Shown in pieces: positions 17,757-26,548 of a stretch of 64,000 nt of DNA. The position numbers were made by a program, and so were the translations under genes. The stretch is from Paracoccus aestuariivivens (GTDB lineage Bacteria; Pseudomonadota; Alphaproteobacteria; Rhodobacterales; Rhodobacteraceae): NCBI RefSeq assembly GCF_009711225.1, contig NZ_WMIE01000005.1:180240-244239 (forward strand), read 5' to 3'. Position 1 is the stretch's first letter; each line of letters begins with the position of its first letter. A model generated the notes under the pieces. The model ran no database searches and had not been told where the DNA came from. It saw only the letters and a program-made list of their open reading frames with translations.

Positions 17757-17888
17757 CGATAGCGGCTTGAATGGCAAGCAGGGGGTCGGTCAATCCGGCC
17801 CCCGATGCCATGACAATGCCATGCGATGGGGTTACGCCATGACCAGACATTCAGCAGGCCGTCAGGCCGACACGGAAGGAGACTTGAA

Positions 17889-19016
17889 ATGAGAACACGT
17901 GCAGCCGTCGCCCTCGAGGCAGGCAAGCCGCTGGAGGTCATGGAAGTGAACCTTGAAGGCCCGAAGGCCGGAGAGGTCATGATCGAGATCAAGGCGACCG
18001 GCATCTGCCATACCGACGAATTCACCCGCTCGGGCGCCGATCCCGAAGGCCTGTTCCCCGCGATCCTTGGCCATGAAGGCGCGGGCGTCGTGGTCGAGGT
18101 CGGCCCGGGCGTCACCTCGGTCAAGGTGGGCGATCACGTCATTCCGCTTTACACGCCGGAATGCCGCCAATGCGCGTCCTGCCTCTCGGGCAAGACCAAC
18201 CTTTGCACTGCGATTCGCGCGACGCAGGGGCAGGGGCTGATGCCGGACGGGACCTCGCGCTTCTCGATGCTGGATGGCACGCCGATCCATCACTACATGG
18301 GTTGCTCGACCTTCTCGAACTACACCGTCCTGCCGGAGATCGCCGTGGCGAAGGTTCGCGGGGACGCGCCCTTCGACAAGATCTGCTATATCGGCTGCGG
18401 CGTCACCACCGGCATCGGTGCGGTGATCAACACCGCCAAGGTCGAGATCGGCGCGAAAGCGGTCGTCTTCGGTCTGGGCGGCATTGGTCTGAACGTAATT
18501 CAGGGCCTGCGTCTTGCCGGTGCCGACATGATCATCGGCGTCGACCTGAACGACGACAAGAAGGGCATGGCCGAGCATTTCGGCATGACCCATTTCATCA
18601 ACCCGAAGAACACCGACAATGTCGTGCAGGAAATCGTCAACATGACGAAGACCCCGTTCGACCAGATCGGCGGCGCGGATTACAGCTTCGACGCCACCGG
18701 GAACACCAAAGTCATGCGCGATGCGCTGGAATGCACCCATCGCGGCTGGGGCCAGTCTGTCATCATCGGCGTGGCCGCTGCGGGCGCAGAAATCAGCACC
18801 CGTCCGTTTCAGCTGGTCACCGGTCGCGTCTGGAAGGGCACGGCATTCGGTGGCGCACGTGGCCGGACCGATGTTCCTAAAATTGTCGACTGGTACATGG
18901 ACGGAAAGATCGAGATCGACCCGATGATCACCCACACAATGCCGCTGGAAGACATCAACAAAGGCTTCGACCTGATGCATTCCGGCGAGTCGATTCGCTC
19001 GGTCGTCCTTTACTGA
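17889..19016 (+). CDS. flhA: S-(hydroxymethyl)glutathione dehydrogenase (class III ADH)
   Basis: NAD- and glutathione-dependent formaldehyde dehydrogenase, making S-formylglutathione. Catalytic zinc residues are in GICHTDE and GHEGAG, and the structural zinc cysteines in [15 protein letters not shown]. The nucleotide-binding stretch is [17 protein letters not shown] 17889 has AAGGAG at 17875-17880 and gives 375 residues, the standard size; longer in-frame starts are not family-like. Its product goes to FghA (21615). flhA here is the formaldehyde gene name, not the flagellar one. Confidence 0.96.
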   Translation: MRTRAAVALEAGKPLEVMEVNLEGPKAGEVMIEIKATGICHTDEFTRSGADPEGLFPAILGHEGAGVVVEVGPGVTSVKVGDHVIPLYTPECRQCASCLSGKTNLCTAIRATQGQGLMPDGTSRFSMLDGTPIHHYMGCSTFSNYTVLPEIAVAKVRGDAPFDKICYIGCGVTTGIGAVINTAKVEIGAKAVVFGLGGIGLNVIQGLRLAGADMIIGVDLNDDKKGMAEHFGMTHFINPKNTDNVVQEIVNMTKTPFDQIGGADYSFDATGNTKVMRDALECTHRGWGQSVIIGVAAAGAEISTRPFQLVTGRVWKGTAFGGARGRTDVPKIVDWYMDGKIEIDPMITHTMPLEDINKGFDLMHSGESIRSVVLY

Positions 19017-19041
19017 TCGGTAACGGCTGCTTAGTTAAAAG

Positions 19042-19069
19042 GACGGCGGGGCCGCTTGGTCCCGCCGTC
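19042..19069 (+). terminator. Hairpin after flhA
   Basis: GACGGCGGG pairs with CCCGCCGTC, and the stem continues inward (GCC/GGT) to a GCTT loop, giving about 12 pairs. It lies between flhA and the ClpP-like gene. No T-run follows, so it is either a weak terminator or a 3' stabilising hairpin. Confidence 0.6.
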
Positions 19070-19095
19070 GCCATAAGGAAACAAGGAGCAGGCCG

Positions 19096-19734
19096 ATGCG
19101 TCACCAATGGCTCAACGATGACGATGACGACGATGATGACGACGATCAGCCGCAAAAAGGCGAAAAAGACGAGGGTCTCGGCCTGCCCGAGGGCGACAAG
19201 ATCGGCAAGCTTTACTTCAAATCGCGCACTGTAATCGTCGCAGGTCCGATCAACGACAAGCTGGCGCAGCGCACTGTTGCGCATCTTCTGGCCTTGGCCG
19301 AGGACAGCGACAAACCGATCAACATGCTGATCTCGTCTCCGGGTGGTCATGTGGAATCGGGCGATATGATCCATGACGTGATCAAGTTCATCCGTCCCAC
19401 CGTCCGCACCATCGGCTCGGGTTGGGTGGCCTCGGCTGGCGCGCTGATCTTTGTCGCGGCGAAAAAGGAAAACCGCTTCTGCCTGCCGAACACGCGCTTC
19501 CTGATCCACCAGCCCTCGGGCGGGATTGGCGGCACGTCCTCGGACATGATGATCCAGGCCGAGCAGGTTCGCCTGATGCGCGACCGCCTGAACCAGATCT
19601 TTGCCGAGGCGACCGGCCAGCCGATCGAGCGGATCGAGAAAGACACCCAGCGCGACTTCTGGTTGAACACGCAAGAGGCGCTAGATTACGGTCTGCTGGG
19701 CAAGGTCATCCGCACCGTGGATGAGCTGAAATGA
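19096..19734 (+). CDS. ClpP-like serine protease with N-terminal poly-Asp tract
   Basis: ClpP-family protease of 212 residues. A catalytic triad can be placed: Ser in SGWVASAGALIF, His in FLIHQPSGG, and Asp in EKDTQRDFWL. The N-terminus is unusual, with ten consecutive Asp (MRHQWLN then D10), encoded by a GAT/GAC run, then a Lys/Glu-rich linker before the ClpP fold. The active-site serine segment is SAG rather than the SMG of classical ClpP, so this is a ClpP paralogue, not the housekeeping subunit. A GNAT gene overlaps its stop. Confidence 0.85.
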   Translation: MRHQWLNDDDDDDDDDDQPQKGEKDEGLGLPEGDKIGKLYFKSRTVIVAGPINDKLAQRTVAHLLALAEDSDKPINMLISSPGGHVESGDMIHDVIKFIRPTVRTIGSGWVASAGALIFVAAKKENRFCLPNTRFLIHQPSGGIGGTSSDMMIQAEQVRLMRDRLNQIFAEATGQPIERIEKDTQRDFWLNTQEALDYGLLGKVIRTVDELK

Positions 19735-20243
19735 CTACCGATAATCGCGGGGTGGTGATCCGCCCCGCGACCTCTGACGATCACGACGCGATCTGGACGA
19801 TTCTGGAACCGGTCTATCGGGCGGGCGAAACCTATTGCATCCCGACCGACATCACGCGCGAGGATGCGCTGGCGGACTGGTTCGCCGCGCCTTTCAGCGC
19901 GTTTGTGGCGGAACTGGATGGGCGCATTCTGGGGATCAGCCATGTGGGCCGCAATCGCCCCGGTCCGGCCAGCCATGTCGCCAATGCGAGCTTCGCGACC
20001 CATCCCGATGCCCGCGGTCGCGGCATCGCGCGGGCTTTGGTCACCCACGCCAAGGATTGGGCGCGTGGTCAGGGGTTCCGGGCGATGCAGTTCAACTTCG
20101 TCGTCTCGACCAATGCCGATGCCGTGCATTCGTGGCAAAAGGCGGGATTTGAAATCGTCGGCCGCTTGCCGGGGGCATTTCTCCACCCGCGTCTGGGCTA
20201 TGTCGATGCCTTGGTCATGTTCAACGACCTGACCGCAGAGTGA
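19731..20243 (+). CDS. GNAT family N-acetyltransferase
   Basis: Single-domain acetyltransferase of 170 residues, with the acetyl-CoA loop in FATHPDARGRGIARALVTHAKDWA and the C-terminal GFRAMQFNFVVSTNADAVHSWQKAGFEIVGRLPGAF typical of phosphinothricin-type GNATs. The substrate cannot be read. It starts inside the ClpP-like stop (ATGA), so the two are co-expressed, and it ends in a hairpin shared with the convergent outer-membrane gene. Confidence 0.85.
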   Translation: MTTDNRGVVIRPATSDDHDAIWTILEPVYRAGETYCIPTDITREDALADWFAAPFSAFVAELDGRILGISHVGRNRPGPASHVANASFATHPDARGRGIARALVTHAKDWARGQGFRAMQFNFVVSTNADAVHSWQKAGFEIVGRLPGAFLHPRLGYVDALVMFNDLTAE

Positions 20244-20253
20244 TCTGCGGTCA
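20230..20253. terminator. Bidirectional hairpin over two stop codons
   Basis: TGACCGCAGA and TCTGCGGTCA form a perfect ten-base stem with a GTGA tetraloop. The stop codon of the GNAT gene is in the loop region and the stop of the convergent barrel gene is in the right arm, so one structure serves both genes. Confidence 0.7.
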
Positions 20254-21408
20254 GTCCATCGCGCGGCCCCATGCGTGGCCGAACTGGATGTAAAAGATCG
20301 ATTCCTCGGGGCCTTTCGCGACATCCAGCCCGACATCCAGCCCGATCTTGCGGGCAAGCTTGTAGCGCACACCCAGACCATAGGTCCAAATATCGTCGGC
20401 TGGCTCGTATAGTTTCGAATCCGAGACATAGGTTTCGCCATAGCCGCCGAACACAACACCGGCCCAACGGTCGGTGAACTGCTTGCGGATCTCGGCCTCG
20501 GCGCTGTAGGCGGCATCGCCCGAATAGCGCCCCGACTGCACACCGCGTAAATCGACATGTGGCGAGGTGAAGAACGGATTGTTGCCGTCAGTCCACTTGT
20601 ATTTGTTCATGATGCCGAAGGTCCAATCGTCACCGAAGCTGCTGAAACTGGTCAACACGGCCTGACCGATCTTGAAATTGGCGTCGCTGCCGAAGGCATC
20701 ATCATAGATATCGTATCTGAGCGAACCGTTGATGCCCTCGGTCGGCGAGATGGGATTGTTGCGGGTGTCATAATGCAGCGACGCGCCTAGCGCGATATAT
20801 TGTTGGGAATCGAAGAGGTTGTTGATGTAGTCGCGCACTTGGGTCGCGACCGGCCCCAGATCGGCATCCTCGCCGATCGACAGGTCGGTCTTGCGATAGA
20901 CAAAGCGTGGTCCGGCCCAGAAGTCCGACTCGCCTAGCCGCATCCGGGCATTGGCGAAGGCGGCGACGTTTTTGTTGGAATAATCGACGGATTGGTCCAG
21001 TCCGAAGGGGAAAATCGGAATGGTCATGTCCGCGACACCAGCGCCGTATTTATACCGGATCGTGCCGTCCCGCATGTTTCCGCTATGCAGGACGCCCCCT
21101 GCGGTCGAGCCGTTGCCGGTGCGCGAAATTCCGATCATGGTCCGCGATGGTTGTCGGCCCGGAGCAGTCGGCGTGCCGATGAACTGGCCGATAATCCCGA
21201 AACCGCCATCGACGGCAGGCTCGGTGATAATGACGGGAACGGGAACAAATCCGCCACGGGCAAGAAAGGCCGAGGCGTCGATGTAGTTGTCCTCGGGGTC
21301 GACAAATATCGAGAAATCGAAGGCCGTTGCGTTTTCGGCGATCCCGAAGGTGGCGATCAAAGCGAGTATCCTTAGGCCGGCTGGTAGTGATCTGCTTGTC
21401 GTGGACAT
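20251..21408 (-). CDS. Outer-membrane beta-barrel protein, BamA/TamA-like
   Basis: Exported protein (signal peptide to about NATA/F at residue 29) of 385 residues. The rest alternates short beta strands, as in the Omp85/surface-antigen D15 barrel. HYDTRNNPISPTEG and DLRGVQSGRYSGDAAYSAEAEIRKQF match the conserved barrel segments, including the RG motif. There is no room for POTRA domains, so it is not BamA or TamA proper and may be a stand-alone patatin-type or solitary barrel. Function unknown. A run of exported C1 genes follows on the other strand. Confidence 0.75.
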   Translation of the reverse strand: MSTTSRSLPAGLRILALIATFGIAENATAFDFSIFVDPEDNYIDASAFLARGGFVPVPVIITEPAVDGGFGIIGQFIGTPTAPGRQPSRTMIGISRTGNGSTAGGVLHSGNMRDGTIRYKYGAGVADMTIPIFPFGLDQSVDYSNKNVAAFANARMRLGESDFWAGPRFVYRKTDLSIGEDADLGPVATQVRDYINNLFDSQQYIALGASLHYDTRNNPISPTEGINGSLRYDIYDDAFGSDANFKIGQAVLTSFSSFGDDWTFGIMNKYKWTDGNNPFFTSPHVDLRGVQSGRYSGDAAYSAEAEIRKQFTDRWAGVVFGGYGETYVSDSKLYEPADDIWTYGLGVRYKLARKIGLDVGLDVAKGPEESIFYIQFGHAWGRAMD

Positions 21409-21614
21409 CCGGGGCCCTTTCGCCGATTACTCCCGAGACGTTAGCATAATATGTCCAAGGGTTAAGTGACGGGGCGGATTTCTTCTGTTGCGTGACGCTC
21501 AGGCCACGCGATGGCACAGGCCATTCGTTGCAGAACCGAAGATTTCCGGTTGCCCGACACCGCCGCATGATTTCGAGTGGCGCCAGCATCCAATCTGCCT
21601 GAAGGGAAAGACAG

Positions 21615-22448
21615 ATGAAGTACGAAACCGTTTCCGAGAACCGCAGCTTCGGTGGCACGCAGGGCGTTTATCGCCACAAATCACAGACGACCGGAACCGA
21701 CATGACCTTTGCGGTTTATCTGCCTCCGGCGGCGCAATACGGTAAGGTTCCGGTTCTGTGGTATCTGTCCGGCCTGACCTGCACGCATGAGAATGCGATG
21801 ACCAAGGCGGGTGCGCAGGAATGGGCATCCGAATACGGCATAGCGCTGATTTTCCCTGATACCAGCCCGCGCGGCGAAGGCGTTGCCAATGACGATGCCT
21901 ATGATCTGGGGCAGGGAGCGGGGTTCTATGTCGATGCAACCGAAACGCCTTGGGCGCCGCATTTCAAGATGTGGCACTATATAACGCATGAACTGCCCGA
22001 ACTGGTTTTCAACAATTTCCAGCTGGATCGCGACGCGCAGGGTATCACCGGACATTCGATGGGCGGGCATGGCGCCTTGACCATCGCGATGACTTTTCCT
22101 GAACGCTACAAATCGGTCTCGGCCTTCGCGCCGATTGCGAATCCAACGGAATCCGACTGGGGCCGCAAACAATTTACGGCCTATCTTGGCGCGGATAAAT
22201 CGGGATGGTCGAAACATGATTCGACCATTCTCATGCGCGAAAAGGGTTATCCGGGCGAGGTTCTGATAGATCAGGGCGCAAGCGATCAGTTCCTGAACCT
22301 GCTCAAGCCCGAAGCCTTGGCCCATGCGATGATGGAACGCCGTCAACCCGGCGAATTCCGTATGCAGGAAGGCTACGATCACAGCTATTTCTTCGTGCAA
22401 ACCTTCATGCCCGATCACATCCGTTGGCATGCGGAACGGCTTGCCTGA
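21615..22448 (+). CDS. fghA: S-formylglutathione hydrolase
   Basis: Hydrolyses S-formylglutathione to formate and glutathione, completing the formaldehyde route begun by gfa and flhA. The esterase D fold is shown by the nucleophile elbow GHSMGGHGA (Ser near 147), the oxyanion region LSGLTCTHEN, Asp in DQGASDQFL and His in YDHSYFF. The 277 residues match the family. A GAAGGGAAAG ribosome-binding site precedes ATG 21615. Confidence 0.96.
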   Translation: MKYETVSENRSFGGTQGVYRHKSQTTGTDMTFAVYLPPAAQYGKVPVLWYLSGLTCTHENAMTKAGAQEWASEYGIALIFPDTSPRGEGVANDDAYDLGQGAGFYVDATETPWAPHFKMWHYITHELPELVFNNFQLDRDAQGITGHSMGGHGALTIAMTFPERYKSVSAFAPIANPTESDWGRKQFTAYLGADKSGWSKHDSTILMREKGYPGEVLIDQGASDQFLNLLKPEALAHAMMERRQPGEFRMQEGYDHSYFFVQTFMPDHIRWHAERLA

Positions 22449-22460
22449 TCAAGTGACTAT

Positions 22461-22482
22461 CCCCCCGCGCGAATGCGGGGGG
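22461..22482 (+). terminator. Terminator after fghA
   Basis: CCCCCCGC and GCGGGGGG pair around GCGAAT, a very stable eight-base stem 12 bases after the fghA stop. A short AATTCC follows. It separates fghA from the xoxF promoter region. Confidence 0.65.
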
Positions 22483-22498
22483 AATTCCCTGCCGATAT

Positions 22499-22522
22499 AC
22501 CAAGTTTCCCTAAGACTTTGGT
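22499..22522. promoter_or_regulatory. ACCAA / TTGGT inverted repeat upstream of xoxF
   Basis: ACCAA (22499-22503) and TTGGT (22518-22522) are inverted around 14 bases, about 110 bases before the xoxF start. The same half-sites recur, differently arranged, before xoxG. A regulator-binding role is inferred only. Confidence 0.35.
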
Positions 22523-22632
22523 GTGACGCATCAGTCCCCTTCGTTGACGCAATGAATTGGCGGTCCGAACACTTGGGCTGGGATGGCCAACCGCGAGGAG
22601 GAGTCGCGCTGGCCAGCTAGTGGAGGGATATC

Positions 22633-24435
22633 ATGAAAAGACTGCTGCAAGGCGCCACCATGGCGCTGCTCTTGTCTGGCTCTTCGGTGCTGGCCAATGA
22701 CAGCGTCCTTGCCGAGGTTGGAAAACCTGGACAATGGGCAATCCAGACCGGCGATTACGCGAACACGCGTTATTCGACGCTGGATTCGATCAATAAGGAC
22801 AACGTTAAGGACATGCGTGTTGCATGGACCTTCTCGACCGGTGTCCTGCGCGGGCATGAAGGCTCGCCGCTGGTTATCGGCGATGTGATGTATGTCCATA
22901 CGCCGTTCCCCAACAACATTTTCGCGCTCGACCTGAAAGACGGCGGCAAGATCCTGTGGCGCTACGAGCCGCAACAGGACCCGAACGTGATCGCGGTGAT
23001 GTGCTGCGACACCGTCAGCCGCGGTCCGGCCTATGCCGATGGCATGATCATCTTCCATCAGGCCGACACGACCCTGATCGCGCTGGATGCGAAAACCGGC
23101 GAGTTGAAATGGTCGGTCAAGACCGGCGATCCGGCGATTGGTGAGACCAACACCGCAACGGTAATGCCGGTCAAGGACAAGGTGATCGTCGGTGTCTCCG
23201 GTGGTGAATACGGCGTGCGCGGTCGCGTGACGGCTTATAACCTCGCGGACGGCAAAGAGGTCTGGAAGGCCTACTCGACCGGCCCCGACGCCGAAATGCT
23301 GGTCGATCCCGAAAAGACCATGGTGCTTGGCAAGCCGATCGGCGCTGACAGCTCGCTGAAAAGCTGGGAAGGCGATCAGTGGAAGATCGGTGGCGGCACT
23401 ACATGGGGCTGGTACTCGTACGATCCTGAACTGAACCTTGTTTATTACGGCACCGGTAACCCGTCGACCTGGAACCCGGCGCAGCGTCCAGGTGACAACA
23501 AATGGTCGATGACCATCATGGCCCGCGACGCCGATACCGGTATGGCCAAATGGTTCTACCAGATGACGCCCCATGATGAATGGGACTTCGACGGCGTCAA
23601 CGAGATGATCCTGACCAACCAGGCCATCGACGGGACGGAACGCAAGCTGCTGACCCACTTCGACCGGAACGGTCTGGGCTACACCTTGGATCGCGAAAGC
23701 GGTGAATTGCTGGTCGCCCAGAAATACGATCCGGCGGTGAACTGGACAACCGGCGTCGACATGGATCCGAATTCGGAAACCTTTGGCCGGCCGGCTGTGG
23801 TGGCGCAGTACTCGACCGAACAGAACGGTGAGGACACCAACTCGACCGGCATCTGTCCGGCCGCGCTTGGGACCAAGGACCAGCAGCCCGCGGCCTTCTC
23901 GCCCAAGACCAACCTGTTCTATGTCCCGACCAACCACGTCTGCATGGACTACGAGCCGTTCCGCGTGGCCTATACCGCCGGACAGCCCTATGTCGGTGCG
24001 ACCTTGTCGATGTATCCCGCGCCGAACAGCCATGGCGGCATGGGTAACTTCATCGCCTGGGACAACACCAAGGGCGAGATCAAGTGGTCGCTGCCCGAGC
24101 AGTTCTCGGTCTGGTCCGGCGCTTTGGCAACCGCAGGCGACATCGTCTTCTACGGCACGCTGGAAGGTTACCTGAAAGCGGTCGATGCCGAGACGGGCAA
24201 AGAGCTTTACAAGTTCAAGACCCCGTCGGGCATCATCGGCAACGTCATGACCTATGAAAGCGGCGGCAAGCAATATGTCGCGGTGCTTTCGGGTGTCGGT
24301 GGTTGGGCTGGTATCGGTCTGGCCGCAGGTCTGACCAACCCGAACGAAGGTCTGGGTGCGGTGGGTGGCTATGCCGCCTTGTCGCAATATACTGAGTTGG
24401 GCGGACAGCTGACTGTGTTCGAACTGCCGGGCTGA
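22633..24435 (+). CDS. xoxF: Lanthanide-dependent methanol dehydrogenase XoxF
   Basis: Periplasmic PQQ enzyme that oxidises methanol. Signal peptide ends near SSVLA/N. The adjacent cysteines Cys124-Cys125 ([10 protein letters not shown]) that stack on PQQ are present. WDFDG at 317-321 provides the catalytic Asp318 and the extra Asp320 that marks lanthanide-using XoxF; calcium MxaF has Ala there. The 600 residues and eight-bladed propeller repeats (e.g. [21 protein letters not shown]) fit XoxF5. GTGGAGGG precedes the ATG. No mxaF is present in the window. Electrons go to XoxG, encoded next. Confidence 0.96.
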   Translation: MKRLLQGATMALLLSGSSVLANDSVLAEVGKPGQWAIQTGDYANTRYSTLDSINKDNVKDMRVAWTFSTGVLRGHEGSPLVIGDVMYVHTPFPNNIFALDLKDGGKILWRYEPQQDPNVIAVMCCDTVSRGPAYADGMIIFHQADTTLIALDAKTGELKWSVKTGDPAIGETNTATVMPVKDKVIVGVSGGEYGVRGRVTAYNLADGKEVWKAYSTGPDAEMLVDPEKTMVLGKPIGADSSLKSWEGDQWKIGGGTTWGWYSYDPELNLVYYGTGNPSTWNPAQRPGDNKWSMTIMARDADTGMAKWFYQMTPHDEWDFDGVNEMILTNQAIDGTERKLLTHFDRNGLGYTLDRESGELLVAQKYDPAVNWTTGVDMDPNSETFGRPAVVAQYSTEQNGEDTNSTGICPAALGTKDQQPAAFSPKTNLFYVPTNHVCMDYEPFRVAYTAGQPYVGATLSMYPAPNSHGGMGNFIAWDNTKGEIKWSLPEQFSVWSGALATAGDIVFYGTLEGYLKAVDAETGKELYKFKTPSGIIGNVMTYESGGKQYVAVLSGVGGWAGIGLAAGLTNPNEGLGAVGGYAALSQYTELGGQLTVFELPG

Positions 24436-24443
24436 CCTCATAC

Positions 24444-24462
24444 TTTGGTGCAGAATACCAAA
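24444..24462. repeat. TTTGGT-N7-ACCAAA inverted repeat between xoxF and xoxG
   Basis: Perfect six-base inverted repeat just after the xoxF stop. It may be an operator for an internal xoxG promoter or part of the mRNA structure that follows. Confidence 0.4.
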
Positions 24463-24477
24463 CTGTGACTCGAAAAG

Positions 24478-24506
24478 GGCCGTTCCAAGGGTAACTTGGA
24501 GCGGCC
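24478..24506 (+). terminator. First tandem hairpin between xoxF and xoxG
   Basis: GGCCGTTCCAAG pairs with CTTGGAGCGGCC (one G-U pair) around GGTAA, a 12-pair stem. It is expected to stop most transcription or protect the xoxF 3' end, giving much more XoxF than XoxG. Confidence 0.65.
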
Positions 24507-24507
24507 T

Positions 24508-24524
24508 CGCCTTTCGTAAAGGCG
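24508..24524 (+). terminator. Second tandem hairpin between xoxF and xoxG
   Basis: CGCCTTT pairs perfectly with AAAGGCG around CGT, only one base after the first hairpin. The xoxG ribosome-binding site (GGAGGAAG, 24531-24538) starts a few bases later. Confidence 0.55.
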
Positions 24525-24543
24525 GGTAAGGGAGGAAGAATTC

Positions 24544-25206
24544 ATGATCAACAGGACGACCGCCAGACTGATGGCGATCTGTGTCGCATGTGTTGCGACG
24601 ACCGCCATGGCCCAGACGGCCGTTGCGCAGGACAATACGACGCCTCCGGCTCAGGCGGGGGCGGGTGCGGCTGCGGCGACCTCGGGCAATGCGCCCGTAG
24701 CGGCACCCGCCGGAGATGCCCCAGTGGTCAAGGCCGAGGGCGGAAAGCTGGTGCTGCCCAACGGTCAGGACATGACCCCCGACCACATGGAGAACGGGCG
24801 CTGGTACAACAGCGAGGGCATCCCGACCTTCAAGACTGCCGAGGACGGCACCATCGATTACGCGACCTTCTCGGGGTATCGGCGCTATTCAGCGGAATGC
24901 CACGTCTGTCATGGTCCGGATGGCGAGGGGTCGACCTATGCACCGGCGCTGAAGAACTCGGTTCTGACGATGGATTACTACCAGTTCCAAGAGATCGTCG
25001 CCTCGGGCAAGCAAGAGGTCAGCAAGGCGAACAACCTTGTGATGCCGGCATTCGGCACCAACAAGAACGTCTGGTGCTATATCGACGATATCTACGTCTA
25101 TCTTCTGGCGCGTGGCGCTGGCGATCTGCCGCGCGGTCGTCCGGCCAAGAAAGAAGCGAAGTCCGACGATTTCACGACGCAGGAAAATTCCTGCATGGAA
25201 GGATGA
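24544..25206 (+). CDS. xoxG: Cytochrome c-553i, electron acceptor of XoxF
   Basis: Periplasmic c-type cytochrome (cycB/xoxG type). It has a signal peptide, an Ala/Pro-rich linker (about residues 30-60), and one heme site CHVCH with Cys119, Cys122 and His123. The distal ligand is probably a Met in NNLVMPAFG. The C-terminal half ends in a charged tail. The 220 residues fit the Paracoccus protein. The gene starts 108 bases after xoxF, behind two hairpins. Confidence 0.92.
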   Translation: MINRTTARLMAICVACVATTAMAQTAVAQDNTTPPAQAGAGAAAATSGNAPVAAPAGDAPVVKAEGGKLVLPNGQDMTPDHMENGRWYNSEGIPTFKTAEDGTIDYATFSGYRRYSAECHVCHGPDGEGSTYAPALKNSVLTMDYYQFQEIVASGKQEVSKANNLVMPAFGTNKNVWCYIDDIYVYLLARGAGDLPRGRPAKKEAKSDDFTTQENSCMEG

Positions 25207-26021
25207 TGAGACATCACATTCTGCCAGCCATAGCGGCGGCCTGCCTAGCGGTTTCGACCGCTTCGGCGCAGGTCGCCGATCTGCGCTCTCATACCGAATT
25301 CAGGGTCTGCGCCGATCCGGCGGCGGTTCCGATGTCGTCCGAGGATGGCAAGGGATTCGAAAACAAGCTTGCCGCCTTTATGGGAGAAAAGCTTGGAATG
25401 CCGGTGACATATACCTGGTTTCCGCAAGGCTCGGGGTTCATTCGCAAGACCCTGCGGGCGGGGCTTTGCGACATTGTCATGGGTTACGCCCAAGGCGACG
25501 AAATGGTTCTGAACACGAACCATTATTATACCTCGGCCTATGGCATCGTGACCCGCAAGGATAGTCCCTTGGCATCGGTCGATACGCTTGAAGATCCCGC
25601 GCTCAAGGATCAGCCGATCGGCGTTGTGGCGGGTACGCCTCCGGCAACGAATATGGCGCGGGCGGGTTTGGCCAAAAACATGAAGGGCTGGGATCTGTTC
25701 GTTGATCGTCGGGTCGAGAACCCCGTCGGCGACATGCTGGCGCAGGTCAAATCCGGCGAGTTGGGTGCTGCCGTGCTGTGGGGGCCATTGGCCGGACCGT
25801 TGGTCAAGCAGAACCCCGATCTGCAGTTCACCCCGCTTCTCAAGGAAACCACCGGCCCCAAGATGTTCTATCGCATCACCATGGGGGTCCGTCTGGGTGA
25901 GGATGCCTGGAAACGTGAGTTGAACAGCTTGATCCGCCGCAATCAGGCCGAAATCGACGCGATCCTGCGCGATGCGGGTGTGCCGATCCTTGATGATTAC
26001 GGCAAGGAACTGAAGCAATGA
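25206..26021 (+). CDS. xoxJ: XoxJ/MxaJ-like periplasmic binding protein
   Basis: Periplasmic protein of the solute-binding fold, thought to help activate or mature XoxF. Signal peptide ends at STASA/Q. FRVCADPAAVPMSSEDGKGFENKLAAF and LCDIVMGYAQGDEMV are typical of the methanol-oxidation MoxJ family. The ATG overlaps the xoxG stop; an in-frame ATG three bases earlier is equally possible. The next gene again overlaps, so xoxG-xoxJ-CXXCW protein form one unit. Confidence 0.9.
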   Translation: MRHHILPAIAAACLAVSTASAQVADLRSHTEFRVCADPAAVPMSSEDGKGFENKLAAFMGEKLGMPVTYTWFPQGSGFIRKTLRAGLCDIVMGYAQGDEMVLNTNHYYTSAYGIVTRKDSPLASVDTLEDPALKDQPIGVVAGTPPATNMARAGLAKNMKGWDLFVDRRVENPVGDMLAQVKSGELGAAVLWGPLAGPLVKQNPDLQFTPLLKETTGPKMFYRITMGVRLGEDAWKRELNSLIRRNQAEIDAILRDAGVPILDDYGKELKQ

Positions 26022-26548
26022 ATTTTTTGGCTGCCATTTTATTGATCTTGGCAGCCGGATCGGCTGTCGCCGAAGTTGCCGAACCGCAGGGTTATCGTGG
26101 CGAACCCTATCGCGCCGGGGTGCCCGCCACCTTAACCGGTGCCAAGGTGGTCACTTTGCCCGAGGCGCAGCTTCTGCATCAGCAAGGAGTGCCTTTTCTG
26201 GACGTGATGCCGCGACAGAAGCGTCCCGCAGATTTGCCCGCAGGGACGATCTGGAACAGCCCGGCCCATCAAACCATTCCGGGCGCGGTCTGGCTTTATG
26301 ACACCGGCTATGACCGTCTTGCTCCGGCCGAAGATGCCCGCCTGACAAAAGGGCTGGAGGACGCGACCAAGGGCGACAAATCCGCTCTGGTCGTGATCTT
26401 TTGCAAAACCGACTGCTGGATGAGCTGGAATGCAGCGAAACGCGCGGTCGCCATGGGATATTCCGGCGTCATCTGGTTTCCGGAAGGCTCGGACGGCTGG
26501 GAAAAAGCGGGTGGCACGCTGGTTCCGGCTAGTGCTGGCGACCCGTGA
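26018..26548 (+). CDS. PQQ-catabolism-associated CXXCW-motif rhodanese-like protein
   Basis: Exported protein of 176 residues, related to rhodanese. The signature FCKTDCWMSWNAAKRA corresponds to the family named for its CXXCW motif (here C-x3-CW), which is found beside PQQ dehydrogenases. Function is not established; thiol chemistry in cytochrome or dehydrogenase maturation is a guess. Its 3' end overlaps the convergent beta-propeller gene by 20 bases. Confidence 0.88.
   Translation: MNFLAAILLILAAGSAVAEVAEPQGYRGEPYRAGVPATLTGAKVVTLPEAQLLHQQGVPFLDVMPRQKRPADLPAGTIWNSPAHQTIPGAVWLYDTGYDRLAPAEDARLTKGLEDATKGDKSALVVIFCKTDCWMSWNAAKRAVAMGYSGVIWFPEGSDGWEKAGGTLVPASAGDP

Noticed and set aside
22633..24435. 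Calcium-dependent MxaF rather than XoxF
   Set aside because: The extra Asp in WDFDG and the following xoxG/xoxJ genes point to the lanthanide type; no mxaI-like small subunit gene is nearby.
22531..24786. A 751-codon antisense open frame over xoxF
   Set aside because: Composition is typical of complementary-strand frames in GC-rich DNA, with no family signatures; XoxF on the plus strand is beyond doubt.
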